Shown here one piece after another: positions 7,138 to 15,059 of a stretch of DNA of 32,374 nt. The stretch spans positions 1 to 32,374 of the forward strand of contig CADAIP010000021.1 of the NCBI GenBank assembly GCA_902787975.1. The letters run 5' to 3'. Below the pieces are notes generated by a model. That model worked only from the letters and a program-made list of their open reading frames with translations. It ran no database searches and had not been told where the DNA came from. A program made the translations under genes and the position numbers. The DNA is from Oscillospiraceae bacterium. GTDB lineage: Bacteria; Bacillota; Clostridia; Saccharofermentanales; Saccharofermentanaceae. How positions within the stretch are numbered: position 1 is the stretch's first letter; each line of letters starts with the position of its first letter.

Positions 7138-9063
7138 CTAGGTTGCCGGCGGAGGATCAGTGTTCTCCTGCGGTGTTTCCGGTGGCGGATCCTGAGTTGT
7201 CTCCTGTGGTTCCGGAGTCGTTTCCGGCGGCGGATCCTGGGAAGGTTCCGGTGTCGTAACATCCGGTGTGGGCTCCGGTGTCGTCACATCAGGTGTGGGT
7301 TCCGGTGTAGAGATAGGCTCTAAGTATTCACCTGTACTTGTATCAATGGCTGCATATGTTCCGTCAGGTTTCAGAGTACCTATCGCAACACGTTTTCCGT
7401 ATGAATTATAGTATGTGGAATTGTAATATACGCGGTCGATCTCATTGCCGTCAGCATCGGACCATACCTTGTATGCATAAGCTGTGATACCGTCGTGAGC
7501 GTTACGGAGAGTCTTTGTCTCACCGACAGAAAGGCTCGGATCTGCAACGTATTCTGTCTCGCCTGCGGGTGTTCTGCTTACTATCTCCGAACGTGTCTCG
7601 ATGGACTTGCCATCAGGAAGTTTTCTTCCGTAGATCTCTGCATTGCATGTGTAATCTGAAGGATCCCACCAAGCTACGATAACGATCTGGTAATCAGTGT
7701 CATTCTTGAACTTGAGATCCAATGCGGGCCAATCAACTGTAGCATCAAGGCCGGGTGAGATGTAGTCGGACGGCCAAGCGTGGCTGTGACGCTCTACGAT
7801 CTCGAGGTCTGTCTTGAGAGCTGCGTTATAAAGGGTTGTGCTGACCTGGCAGATACCGCCGCCGAGCCCCTGCTCGTACTGACCACCGGCAATAACCGTT
7901 GCGGTAAGGAAGCCGTTTTCGTAAGTTCTCTGACCAACTACTTCGTTGAATGAGAAAACTTCGCCGGGTTCAAGGATAGTGCCGTTGATGTTGTCACATG
8001 CCTGGCTGATGTTGTTGTTTCTGTTGGAGTTACCGTCTGTAACTGTCCACTCGGAACCGACAAGACCGAAGTTTTCGTTGATCATTGCCTCTGTAATCTC
8101 AGGCTCTTTGACAACTGTGGGAACTTTTACCGTGCCTGTGTATGTGCCTTTGCTGAAGAGATCTTCGACTGACTTTGCTGCGCCGTCGATGTTGATCTCA
8201 TAACCTGTCTTTTCCTTGTCGATGACGAATTCCCTGGTCTCAGTATCGAAGTCAACGATGGATGCGTTCTTTACCGTTGCGTACTCTTCAACAAAAGGTG
8301 TGAGCGCAGCGGAAACTGCTTCTTTTACGCCGTTTACCTTGACTGTATATGTTGACTCATAAGTCTCCTTCTCAGTCTTGAGCTTCTGGACTTTGTTATA
8401 GCACTCTGCAAGATTCGTAAGGTCTTCGCTGCTGACGGGTCTGTATTTTGCAAATGCCTCGTCAATGATCTCGGCAGTGTTGTATTCAATGGTTACATCC
8501 TTGAAATCAGGGGTAAGGATCTTTCCTTCGAGGTCGAGCTTAATTGCGATGGTAACAGGATTGGCAGGCAATTTCTTCATGACTGCATCGTAAGCTTCCT
8601 GCTTTGTCATGCCGCCGACGTCAACTCCGTCGATTACTGTTCCGGGATAGAACTTATCTGTTGAAAGCTCTGCATATGCGGCATTGGCGTTCATGGTCTG
8701 AACAGTACCGTCTGCCATGACTACTTCGATCTGGGCTTCAAAAACATTCTCGATGGGATTGTCATCCGGATTCTTGAAATAAAGAACTCCGAAGATAACG
8801 CCTGCAACGACCAGAATTCCTAAAACAGCAAAGACTACGGGCAACGCAGACTTTTTCTTCTTGGGACCCGCTTTGGCCGAGGTGTGCCTGACCGGAATAT
8901 CTGCCGGCTTTGTCTCTTTCTTTACCGGCTTTTCCTTGGAAAAGTCAATAAAAGAACTGTCTTCTTCGATCTTCCTGCTCTCAACCTTTGCCAGAGCGTT
9001 TGAGTTTCCGGCTCTTGCGGCAGGTCTTATGTTTTCGTGTGCCTGATCGGCTGTCTTTTTCAT
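7138..9063 (-). CDS. VanW-family membrane-anchored cell-wall protein
   Basis: 641 aa. Residues 1-70 are charged and probably cytoplasmic; KKKK at 68-71 then leads into one transmembrane helix, about 73-96, so the rest should be outside. Residues about 140-300 resemble the putative peptidoglycan-binding domain (PF12229-like; IDGVDVGGMTKQEA) that often precedes VanW. VanW follows at about 345-475, with GEVFSFNEVVG and LGGGICQVSTTLYNA. A G5-like region spans about 490-575. The tail from about 589 is a low-complexity Pro/Glu/Thr repeat with TPEPTPDVT and DPPPE units, typical of wall-spanning linkers. VanW proteins occur next to glycopeptide-resistance genes in some species, but most clostridial copies, as here, stand alone, and the function is unproven. 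The ribosome site AGGGG is modest. Confidence 0.88.
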   Translation of the reverse strand: MKKTADQAHENIRPAARAGNSNALAKVESRKIEEDSSFIDFSKEKPVKKETKPADIPVRHTSAKAGPKKKKSALPVVFAVLGILVVAGVIFGVLYFKNPDDNPIENVFEAQIEVVMADGTVQTMNANAAYAELSTDKFYPGTVIDGVDVGGMTKQEAYDAVMKKLPANPVTIAIKLDLEGKILTPDFKDVTIEYNTAEIIDEAFAKYRPVSSEDLTNLAECYNKVQKLKTEKETYESTYTVKVNGVKEAVSAALTPFVEEYATVKNASIVDFDTETREFVIDKEKTGYEINIDGAAKSVEDLFSKGTYTGTVKVPTVVKEPEITEAMINENFGLVGSEWTVTDGNSNRNNNISQACDNINGTILEPGEVFSFNEVVGQRTYENGFLTATVIAGGQYEQGLGGGICQVSTTLYNAALKTDLEIVERHSHAWPSDYISPGLDATVDWPALDLKFKNDTDYQIVIVAWWDPSDYTCNAEIYGRKLPDGKSIETRSEIVSRTPAGETEYVADPSLSVGETKTLRNAHDGITAYAYKVWSDADGNEIDRVYYNSTYYNSYGKRVAIGTLKPDGTYAAIDTSTGEYLEPISTPEPTPDVTTPEPTPDVTTPEPSQDPPPETTPEPQETTQDPPPETPQENTDPPPAT

Positions 9064-9114
9064 TTAGTAGCTACCCCTATATATTAAAGAAAATTGCTAG
9101 TTTTTTCTCACTCA

Positions 9115-9143
9115 ATAATAAACATGCTTTTCTCAAATCTCAA
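9115..9143 (-). promoter_or_regulatory. Promoter of the VanW-family gene
   Basis: On the minus strand TTGAGA (9138-9143) and TATTAT (9115-9120) are 17 bp apart, in the 98-bp gap between larC and the VanW gene. The VanW gene is therefore probably independent of the lar operon. Confidence 0.7.
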
Positions 9144-9161
9144 CTGTATAAATTATAGATA

Positions 9162-10454
9162 TTATTCCTGGTTTGCTATTGCCGATATGTCATCATATTC
9201 GGGTTTTGCCTTAATCACGCCGTATCCTTCGGTTACTTTGACACGGACTTCCCCATATTTTGTCAGGACTTTTTCTTCGCGCCTTGCGAGCTTGAACCTG
9301 TCCATCTCGTTATATCTGATGCCTATCGTCGTGGTGTTCTCGAAAACAAGTTTTGCAAACTTTTCCTTGTCTTCAGGCTTTACGAGCATCGTGAAAAGTA
9401 TTCCCGGGCGGTTTTTCTTCATGCCGATGGGCGTCGTATAAACGTCAAGGGCGCCTTCCTGCATGAGAATGCCTGTCGCATAGCCGATCTCTTCACCGGT
9501 CATGTCATCGACATTGAACTTGAACTCGATTACCTTATCGCCTTCGTCTTCCGAGCTTCCGATAAAGGTTCTGAGCATGTTGGCCTTTGCAAAATCCTTC
9601 TTTCCCATGCCGTAGCCGGTCTTCTCTATCGCCATGACTGGTCTCTGGCCGAAGCTGTCAGCAAAATGCTTGAGGAGCGCTGCGCCCGTGGGTGTGAGGA
9701 GCTCTCCTTCAACGTTGCCGCTATATGTGGGAATGCCTTCGATTATGCTTGCAGTGGCAGGTGCGGGTACCGGAAGGATGCCGTGCGCACATCTGACCTG
9801 GCCGTAGCCTGTAGCAAGAGGTGATACGACGATCTTGTCAGCACCGATCTGCTCTAACAGAACGCAGACACCTACGATATCGGCAACTGCATCCATGGTT
9901 CCGACTTCGTGGAAATGGATCTCGGAGATCTCTTTGCCGTGAGCCTTGCTCTCAGCTTCGGCGATAAGGCCGTAAACAGCGAGGGCATCCTGCTTAACAT
10001 TGTCAGAAACATTAAGGCCGCCGATGATGTTCTCGATATCACTCATGTGAGTGTGGTGATGGTGATGGTGTTCGCCCTCGTGATCATGGTGGTGGTCGTG
10101 AGTATGTTCTTCATGAGTATGCTCGTGATGGTGGTCGTGTTCATGTTCGTGCTCGTGCTCATGTTCGTGGTCATGAGAATGTTCATGGGAGTGCTCATGT
10201 GAATGCTCGTGCTCCTCATGGTGGTGATGCTCATGCATGTGCTCATCTTCTTCAACACCAAGTGCGACAACACGTGCGTGGGTGCCTTCGATGCCGCATT
10301 TGACGGACTTTTCGAAGTTATATGTGACATCGGGGATTCCCAATGAATTAAGCTTTTCTTCACATGCTTTGACGTCGCCCGTAAGTTCAGCCAGCGATGC
10401 CAGGAGCATGTCGCCTGCTGCGCCCATATTGCATTCGATATAAAGAGTCTTCAT
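9162..10454 (-). CDS. larC: Nickel insertion protein LarC (full-length) with histidine-rich insert
   Basis: 430 aa. LarC inserts nickel into the pincer nucleotide cofactor of LarA-type racemases in a CTP-dependent reaction. The N-terminus (MKTLYIECNMGAAGDM) matches the LarC start, and the conserved HFHEVGTMDAVADIVG block and C-terminal region are in the same frame. This is therefore an unsplit LarC, unlike Lactiplantibacillus plantarum, which needs a ribosomal frameshift to join LarC1 and LarC2. Residues 72-136 are an insert of about 37 histidines in 65 residues, mixed with Glu, Asp and Ser, well suited to binding or buffering Ni2+. GGAGG (complement 10461-10467) precedes the ATG; the gap to larB is four bases. 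Last gene of the lar operon. Confidence 0.93.
   Translation of the reverse strand: MKTLYIECNMGAAGDMLLASLAELTGDVKACEEKLNSLGIPDVTYNFEKSVKCGIEGTHARVVALGVEEDEHMHEHHHHEEHEHSHEHSHEHSHDHEHEHEHEHEHDHHHEHTHEEHTHDHHHDHEGEHHHHHHTHMSDIENIIGGLNVSDNVKQDALAVYGLIAEAESKAHGKEISEIHFHEVGTMDAVADIVGVCVLLEQIGADKIVVSPLATGYGQVRCAHGILPVPAPATASIIEGIPTYSGNVEGELLTPTGAALLKHFADSFGQRPVMAIEKTGYGMGKKDFAKANMLRTFIGSSEDEGDKVIEFKFNVDDMTGEEIGYATGILMQEGALDVYTTPIGMKKNRPGILFTMLVKPEDKEKFAKLVFENTTTIGIRYNEMDRFKLARREEKVLTKYGEVRVKVTEGYGVIKAKPEYDDISAIANQE
10047..10241 (-). repeat. His-codon low-complexity repeat inside larC
   Basis: Short CAT/CAC-GAA/AGC units repeat across about 195 bp, encoding HEHSHEHSHEH and HEHEHEH runs and a final six-histidine block. 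Unit regularity makes slippage and length variation between strains likely. The reading frame stays open throughout. Confidence 0.85.
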
Positions 10455-10458
10455 CAGG

Positions 10459-11199
10459 TTAACCTCCGATGTGATTGATCATGCTGGCAGAATAGCCGGC
10501 ACCGAATCCGTTGTCGATATTTACTACAGTGACGCCGCTTGCACAGGAGTTCATCATGGCCAGCAAGGCAGTGAGCCCCTCAAAAGATGCGCCGTATCCT
10601 ACGCTCGTGGGGACCGCGATGACGGGGCAGTCGACAAGACCTCCGATTACACTTGCAAGTGCGCCTTCCATGCCGGCAATGGCTATAACGACACTTGCTT
10701 CCATCAGTTCTTCTGTGTGGGATAAGAGCCTGTGGATACCGGCAACGCCGACATCGTAAAGTCTTGTAACCTTATTGCCCAAAAGTTCTGCAGTAACGGC
10801 AGCTTCCTCAGCTACGGGAAGGTCGGATGTTCCGCCTGTGGCAACCACTATGGTCCCTTTGGCAGAAGGCTCCGGAATTATGCCTGCAGCGCCGATCCGG
10901 GCAACATCGTAATACTTGATTGAAGTCTTTAGCTCAGCAGCCTTCTCAGGAGAAAGTCTTGTGATAAGCACTGTCCTGACTCCGCCTTCAAGAAGACTTT
11001 CCGTGATCTTATCTATCTGCTCAGGCGTCTTGCCTTCGCCGAAGATGACCTCCGGAATGCCCTGCCTTATGCCTCTGTGAAGGTCGGGCTTGGCAAATCC
11101 GAGATCGACAAAAGGCTTCATTTTTAAAGCAGTCTCAGCCTCTTCGGGAGTCATCTCGCCGCTCGCAACCTTGTCTAAGATCTCTCTTGCATCACTCAT
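10459..11199 (-). CDS. larB: Pyridinium-3,5-biscarboxylic acid mononucleotide synthase LarB
   Basis: 246 aa. LarB carboxylates C5 of the pyridinium ring of nicotinic acid adenine dinucleotide and hydrolyses the phosphoanhydride bond, the first step of nickel pincer nucleotide synthesis. It is PurE-like in its C-terminal half; the signature region RQGIPEVIFGEGKTPEQI is present, followed by glycine-rich ATGGTSDLPVAEEA and VPTSVGYGASFEG. The ATG overlaps the end of larE by eight bases, so the two are translationally coupled, and larC follows after four bases. Confidence 0.95.
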   Translation of the reverse strand: MSDAREILDKVASGEMTPEEAETALKMKPFVDLGFAKPDLHRGIRQGIPEVIFGEGKTPEQIDKITESLLEGGVRTVLITRLSPEKAAELKTSIKYYDVARIGAAGIIPEPSAKGTIVVATGGTSDLPVAEEAAVTAELLGNKVTRLYDVGVAGIHRLLSHTEELMEASVVIAIAGMEGALASVIGGLVDCPVIAVPTSVGYGASFEGLTALLAMMNSCASGVTVVNIDNGFGAGYSASMINHIGG

Positions 11200-12037
11200 T
11201 TGACGAACCCTCTTTGATGTTCAACACTTCGTTCATGCTGCCCGTACGGTAACCGTCAATGTCGATAGTTACGTACTTGAAGCCCAAACGCTTAAGTTCA
11301 TCGGATATTTCTTTTCTTGTGCGTCCATATGTAAGAAGCTCAATGTCATCCGGAGCGGCTTCGATCCTTGCGATATCGCCGTGAACTCTTACACGGATAC
11401 CGCGGAATCCCATGTCCCTGATGAACTTCTCGGCATTGGCAACGCGGATCAGGCCTTCGGTGGTGATCTTCTCGCCATATACAAAACGGGATGCAAGACA
11501 TGCGGCGGCAGGCTTATCCCAGGTGGGAAGATCTGCTTCCTTTGAAAGCGCGCGGATGTCGTTTTTGGTAAGGCCGGATTCTTTGAGGGGGCTTACTATC
11601 CCGAGTTCTTTCATGGCACGCATGCCGGGTCTGTAATCGCCCGTATCGTCGATATTGCTGCCATCGGCAACTTCGGTGATTCCGTATTCCGCGGCGGCTT
11701 TCTTGATTGCGTCGAAATCCATTTTCTTGCAGTAGTAGCATCTGTCGGGCGGGTTGTTTTCGAACTGTTCGGAATCGAAAACGTCACACTCGATCACTAC
11801 CTGCTTAACGCCGATTTTTTTACAGAACTCGACAGTCCATTCGAAATCTTCGTTGATGAGGACCTGGGATCTTATCGTGACAGCGATGGCGTTGTCGCCA
11901 AGAACTTCGTGGGCCTTATATACAAGATATGTCGAATCGACACCGCCTGAAAAAGCGACCGCCAGTTTCCCGGCGGCCTTAATGCGCTCCGTGAGCGCTT
12001 GTTCTTTTATTCTGATATCTGCTTCGTTATCCATCAT
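11192..12037 (-). CDS. larE: Pyridinium-3,5-bisthiocarboxylic acid synthase LarE, three-cysteine type
   Basis: 281 aa PP-loop enzyme that adenylates the cofactor carboxylates and replaces oxygen with sulfur. The PP-loop SGGVDS is at 30-35. Cys180 (AAACLASR) corresponds to the sulfur-donating cysteine of L. plantarum LarE. Two further cysteines, Cys100 and Cys103 in NPPDRCYYCKK, form a CxxC. The three together match the LarE class reported to bind a [4Fe-4S] cluster and insert sulfur catalytically, rather than sacrificing a protein cysteine. The start overlaps the upstream membrane gene's stop by four bases (ATGA). First biosynthetic gene in the order larE, larB, larC. Confidence 0.93.
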   Translation of the reverse strand: MMDNEADIRIKEQALTERIKAAGKLAVAFSGGVDSTYLVYKAHEVLGDNAIAVTIRSQVLINEDFEWTVEFCKKIGVKQVVIECDVFDSEQFENNPPDRCYYCKKMDFDAIKKAAAEYGITEVADGSNIDDTGDYRPGMRAMKELGIVSPLKESGLTKNDIRALSKEADLPTWDKPAAACLASRFVYGEKITTEGLIRVANAEKFIRDMGFRGIRVRVHGDIARIEAAPDDIELLTYGRTRKEISDELKRLGFKYVTIDIDGYRTGSMNEVLNIKEGSSNE

Positions 12038-12339
12038 TTAGCTGCGAGCATTGCCTTGACCTTGCCTTCGGGATCCTTGACGATGAGAACGACCAGCCAG
12101 ATCACGATTCCAAGTGCAACTACGGATAAACCGAGATATGCATCATTGAGCATATCAGCAGGTGCCTGTTCGAAGAACTCCGCACCGAGTTCAATGTATT
12201 CAACTACGGCATCAACGAGCCACATAAGGCTTGCGCCCCAGTACATAAGGGCAAGTGTGCCGAGTTTTCTGTCAGATTTTGAGTTATACCAGAGGATAGT
12301 AGCAATAGCTGCTGCAAATACAGTGATAAGCAATGTCAT
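12034..12339 (-). CDS. Small membrane protein coupled to larE, unknown function
   Basis: 101 aa with three predicted hydrophobic segments (about 1-17, 26-46 and 67-87) separated by short acidic loops. A strong AAGGAGG (complement just above 12339) fixes the start. Its stop overlaps larE by four bases, and it follows the next upstream membrane gene by 12 bp, so all are probably made together. No transporter motif is visible. From position it may assist nickel supply or sit with the cofactor proteins at the membrane; that is inference only. Confidence 0.8.
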   Translation of the reverse strand: MTLLITVFAAAIATILWYNSKSDRKLGTLALMYWGASLMWLVDAVVEYIELGAEFFEQAPADMLNDAYLGLSVVALGIVIWLVVLIVKDPEGKVKAMLAAK

Positions 12340-12351
12340 AGTATTGCCTCC

Positions 12352-12717
12352 TTATGCCTTTGCCTGACTCTTGGCCGAAGCCGGAGCTTTCTTCTTGGAA
12401 ATGGCTTGGGACACAAGCACCATGACGACCCAGGCAAGTGTTACAAGAACTGCCATGGCAACTCCGCTCGTGAACATCTCGCGTAGCATCTCAGCTGCGT
12501 CAACCGGATTAGCTGCTGCAGTAAGGAAAGGAAACCACGGTGTTACTTCGCCGTGCCATACATGCTCAAAAGCAAGGAGTGCGGAACCGCCCCAGAGCAT
12601 ATTGTTAAGCCATCCCATCTTCTTGATGAAGATGTTGTCGGAACCTTTCTTGTCAGCTGCGTGCTTGATTACTGTTGTTACGATTGCTTCTGTTGTAGGA
12701 ACCAAAAAACATGCCAT
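12352..12717 (-). CDS. Conserved-looking membrane protein at head of lar operon
   Basis: 121 aa. It opens MACFLVPTTEAIVTT, has a hydrophobic segment around 37-50 leading into FEHVWHGEVTPWFPFL, a second helix near 86-107, and a basic Lys/Ala-rich tail. The HVWHGE stretch gives two histidines and a glutamate in a likely membrane-edge loop, which could bind a metal, but I see no established family signature. AAGGAG precedes the ATG. It forms a tight pair with the 101-aa gene (12-bp gap). As far as I recall, similar proteins beginning MACFLVP occur near lar genes in other Clostridia; this needs a database check. Confidence 0.8.
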   Translation of the reverse strand: MACFLVPTTEAIVTTVIKHAADKKGSDNIFIKKMGWLNNMLWGGSALLAFEHVWHGEVTPWFPFLTAAANPVDAAEMLREMFTSGVAMAVLVTLAWVVMVLVSQAISKKKAPASAKSQAKA

Positions 12718-12755
12718 AGAGCGATCTCCTTTATAAAATGTTTCTCAATAATGTG

Positions 12756-12765
12756 ATTTTAGCAT
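12756..12765 (-). promoter_or_regulatory. Extended -10 of the membrane-protein/lar operon with TTAGCAT word
   Basis: On the minus strand TGC then TAAAAT (12756-12761) forms an extended -10, about 40 bp before the first ATG, with no clear -35. The plus-strand word TTAGCAT (12759-12765) overlaps it and also occurs in the palindrome in front of the adjacent metal regulator. Confidence 0.45.
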
Positions 12766-12803
12766 AGCAAAATAATCGGTATATATCAGTTAGTGGCAGA
12801 ATA

Positions 12804-13205
12804 TTAGTCTTTTTTTGACTTATTATCGCGGAATTCTTCGATGTGGCGGCAGATCGCATCGAACGTCTCATCGCTTAAATCATGCTCGATCTTGCAGGCA
12901 TCGTCTTCAGCTACATCCGGACCGACACCTAAAGCTATGAAGAAATCCGTAAGCTTCTTATGGCGGGTATAGATCTTGGAGGCAATCTCCATGCCCTTCT
13001 CCGTTACTGTAATTAGGCCGGACTTATCCATCTCGATGTAGCCTTCCTCACGCAGACGTTTCATGGCATTGCTGACGCTCGGCTTCGTAACGCCCAGAAA
13101 TCCCGCAATGTCGATGGAACGGACATATCCGTTCTTCTCCTTGAGGATTATCATCGACTCCAGATAGTCTTCAGCGGACTTGCCGATATCGCTGTTGGTC
13201 TTCAT
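12804..13205 (-). CDS. DtxR/MntR-family metal-dependent transcriptional regulator
   Basis: 133 aa, the short DtxR form without a C-terminal SH3-like domain, as in MntR. The N-terminal winged helix has SAEDYLESMIIL and recognition helix TKPSVSNAMKRL. The dimerisation and metal-binding half has the family motif KIEHDLSDETFDAICRHI, with His and Glu/Asp ligands. These proteins repress metal uptake genes when loaded with Mn2+, Fe2+ or another divalent ion. It lies directly upstream of, and in the same direction as, the lar membrane and biosynthesis genes (86-bp gap), so a role in nickel or general metal control of that operon is likely but unproven. A promoter and candidate autoregulatory palindrome precede it. 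Confidence 0.88.
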   Translation of the reverse strand: MKTNSDIGKSAEDYLESMIILKEKNGYVRSIDIAGFLGVTKPSVSNAMKRLREEGYIEMDKSGLITVTEKGMEIASKIYTRHKKLTDFFIALGVGPDVAEDDACKIEHDLSDETFDAICRHIEEFRDNKSKKD

Positions 13206-13230
13206 AAATAAATGCCTCTTAAAATCATAG

Positions 13231-13244
13231 TGTTAGCATTAACA
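13231..13244. promoter_or_regulatory. Candidate operator for the DtxR-like regulator
   Basis: TGTTAGCATTAACA is an inverted repeat (TGTTA, four-base centre, TAACA). It starts about four bases after the predicted transcription start of the regulator gene, where a bound repressor would block transcription. Confidence 0.5.
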
Positions 13245-13254
13245 GAATAAATCA

Positions 13255-13283
13255 ATACTACAAACTTTATTGGTGCATGTCAA
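13255..13283 (-). promoter_or_regulatory. Promoter of the DtxR-like regulator
   Basis: On the minus strand a perfect TTGACA (13278-13283) and TAGTAT (13255-13260) are 17 bp apart. The predicted start is near 13248. Confidence 0.8.
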
Positions 13284-13362
13284 AACAAAACTAACCAAAA
13301 ACTGATATACGGAATTCGCTTTCGAAGAGTATGATTTTGATATCAATTACTGAGGTGTACAT

Positions 13363-14196
13363 GTGAATCTGATCGAAAATAAGACAATGGACGAAGAGCG
13401 CGCCTTATACGGCAGCTCAGACATAACGGTAAGGACATGCCGCTTTGACGGTCCCGCTGACGGCGAGAGTGCGCTTAAAGAATGCAGTAATGTTACCGTC
13501 GAGGATTCTTATTTCAATCTGAGATACCCCTTCTGGCATGTTCACGGCCTCAATATCACTTCATGCGAGATGACCGACAAATGCCGCGCCGCACTGTGGT
13601 ATTCGGACAACATAAAGATCAGTGATACAAAGCTCCACGGCATAAAGGCTCTTCGTGAATGCACTGACGCGGAGATCGTTGATTCATCCATCATATCACC
13701 CGAGTTCGGCTGGTCTGTCCATGGTCTTAAGATGGTCAACACGTCAGCCGAGTCTGAATATTTTTTCATGAGATCTTCGGATATTGTTTTCGATAACGTG
13801 TCACTCAAAGGAAAATATTCTTTCCAGTACGTCGAAAACGTTGAGATCAACAACTGCAGGTTCGACACCAAGGATGCCTTCTGGCACGCAAAGAACGTGA
13901 CCATTAAAGACAGCATTATCAACGGCGAATATCTTGCCTGGTACTCAGAGAACCTGACATTCATCAACTGCACCATTAAGGGCACACAGCCGCTTTGCTA
14001 CTGCAAAGGCTTAAAGCTCATTAACTGCCGAATGGAAGACTGCGATCTCGCATTCGAGAGATCTGATGTCGAAGCAACGATATCAACTCCCGTGATCAGC
14101 ATAAAGAATCCGCTGTCAGGCAGCATAAAAGTGCCTTCAGTCGGGAAGATAATCAGGGACATTCCCGGTGCGGACGGAAAAGTAATTACCGGCTGA
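13363..14196 (+). CDS. DUF3737-family right-handed beta-helix protein
   Basis: 277 aa. The start is GTG 13363, with GAGGTG at 13352-13357; the ATG two bases earlier is out of frame and stops at once. The protein is built from short imperfect repeats of about 20 residues such as KISDTKLHG, VEINNCRF and LTFINCTI, where a turn N/D precedes C or S. This is the pattern of a right-handed beta-helix, interspersed with aromatic FWH and WYS motifs. Overall it matches the DUF3737 family, whose function is unknown. No signal peptide, so cytoplasmic. Divergent from the DtxR-like gene; its TGA abuts the stop of the convergent mscS gene with no base between. Confidence 0.8.
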   Translation: MNLIENKTMDEERALYGSSDITVRTCRFDGPADGESALKECSNVTVEDSYFNLRYPFWHVHGLNITSCEMTDKCRAALWYSDNIKISDTKLHGIKALRECTDAEIVDSSIISPEFGWSVHGLKMVNTSAESEYFFMRSSDIVFDNVSLKGKYSFQYVENVEINNCRFDTKDAFWHAKNVTIKDSIINGEYLAWYSENLTFINCTIKGTQPLCYCKGLKLINCRMEDCDLAFERSDVEATISTPVISIKNPLSGSIKVPSVGKIIRDIPGADGKVITG

Positions 14197-15057
14197 TCAG
14201 TCGTCCTTTTTCATGACAACATTAACGTAGTTGTAAGGGATCTCGATCCCTTCTCTTGCGAAGGCGTCATTGACGCGCTTATTGATGTCGCTCATTACCA
14301 TCTCGGTAGCGTTGGTGGGCTTATAGTAAACAGTCGTAGCAAGAACGAGACTGCTGTCTGCATATGCGATGAAATAGACAGGACCGTAGTCCTTGTTCTT
14401 CCACTCGGGCTCGGAATATTCGGATTCGATAACGGCATCCCTTAACACCTTCATGGCCTTGTCCATATCAGTGCCGTAAGCAACGTTGAATCTCATATGG
14501 ACCGATCTGATCCTAGTGTTGTGGCTCATGTTCGTGATAGTGCTTGAATTGATCTTGCTGTTGGGGATGATGACATCGACCGTATCGATCGTTCTCAAAA
14601 CGACATGCCTCATAGTGATGTCCATTACGATTCCCTTAAGGCCGTTGTCGAGCTCGATCCTGTCTCCGATCTCAAAAGGCTTGTTGATGCTGATCGCAAT
14701 GCCGCTGAAAAGATCGCCGATAACGGGCTGTGCGGCAAGACCTATGACCGCACCGATTATCGCGGTTCCCTGGAAGAGGACCTTGCCGATGTCGGTGGTT
14801 GCGGTCGAACTCATGAGGACCCATATTATCGCGATCAGGATGATTAGCGTCCTTATGATGTTCTGCGTAAAGCGGATCTGGATGTTCTTCTTTTCCTTGA
14901 GCTTCTTTTTTACGAAGTGGTTATATATCGCAAGCACGATCGAAGTAACGATCGCGGCGATCGCCGTGTAGATCAGGAATTCAAGGACCTGGCCAAGGAT
15001 CGTCGTCTTGTCGAAGTAACTGCTCAAATCGATTCCTGGAATATCTGTTCCAAACAT
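14197..15057 (-). CDS. MscS-family small-conductance mechanosensitive channel
   Basis: 286 aa, the same length as E. coli MscS. Predicted helices are TM1 at 27-46, TM2 at 66-83 and pore-lining TM3 at 93-125 (GAVIGLAAQPVIGDLFSGI), with the family continuation FEIGDRIELDNGLKGIV. The C-terminal cytoplasmic beta-domain follows. The channel opens under membrane tension to release solutes in hypo-osmotic shock. Two bases separate it from the upstream 358-aa gene, so they are co-translated. Ribosome site is GAGG at the end of that gene. Confidence 0.93.
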   Translation of the reverse strand: MFGTDIPGIDLSSYFDKTTILGQVLEFLIYTAIAAIVTSIVLAIYNHFVKKKLKEKKNIQIRFTQNIIRTLIILIAIIWVLMSSTATTDIGKVLFQGTAIIGAVIGLAAQPVIGDLFSGIAISINKPFEIGDRIELDNGLKGIVMDITMRHVVLRTIDTVDVIIPNSKINSSTITNMSHNTRIRSVHMRFNVAYGTDMDKAMKVLRDAVIESEYSEPEWKNKDYGPVYFIAYADSSLVLATTVYYKPTNATEMVMSDINKRVNDAFAREGIEIPYNYVNVVMKKDD

Positions 15058-15059
15058 TT

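Noticed and set aside
10047..10241. CRISPR-like or tandem DNA array
   Set aside because: Repeats are 2-6 codon units encoding histidines in a single larC frame, with no spacers.
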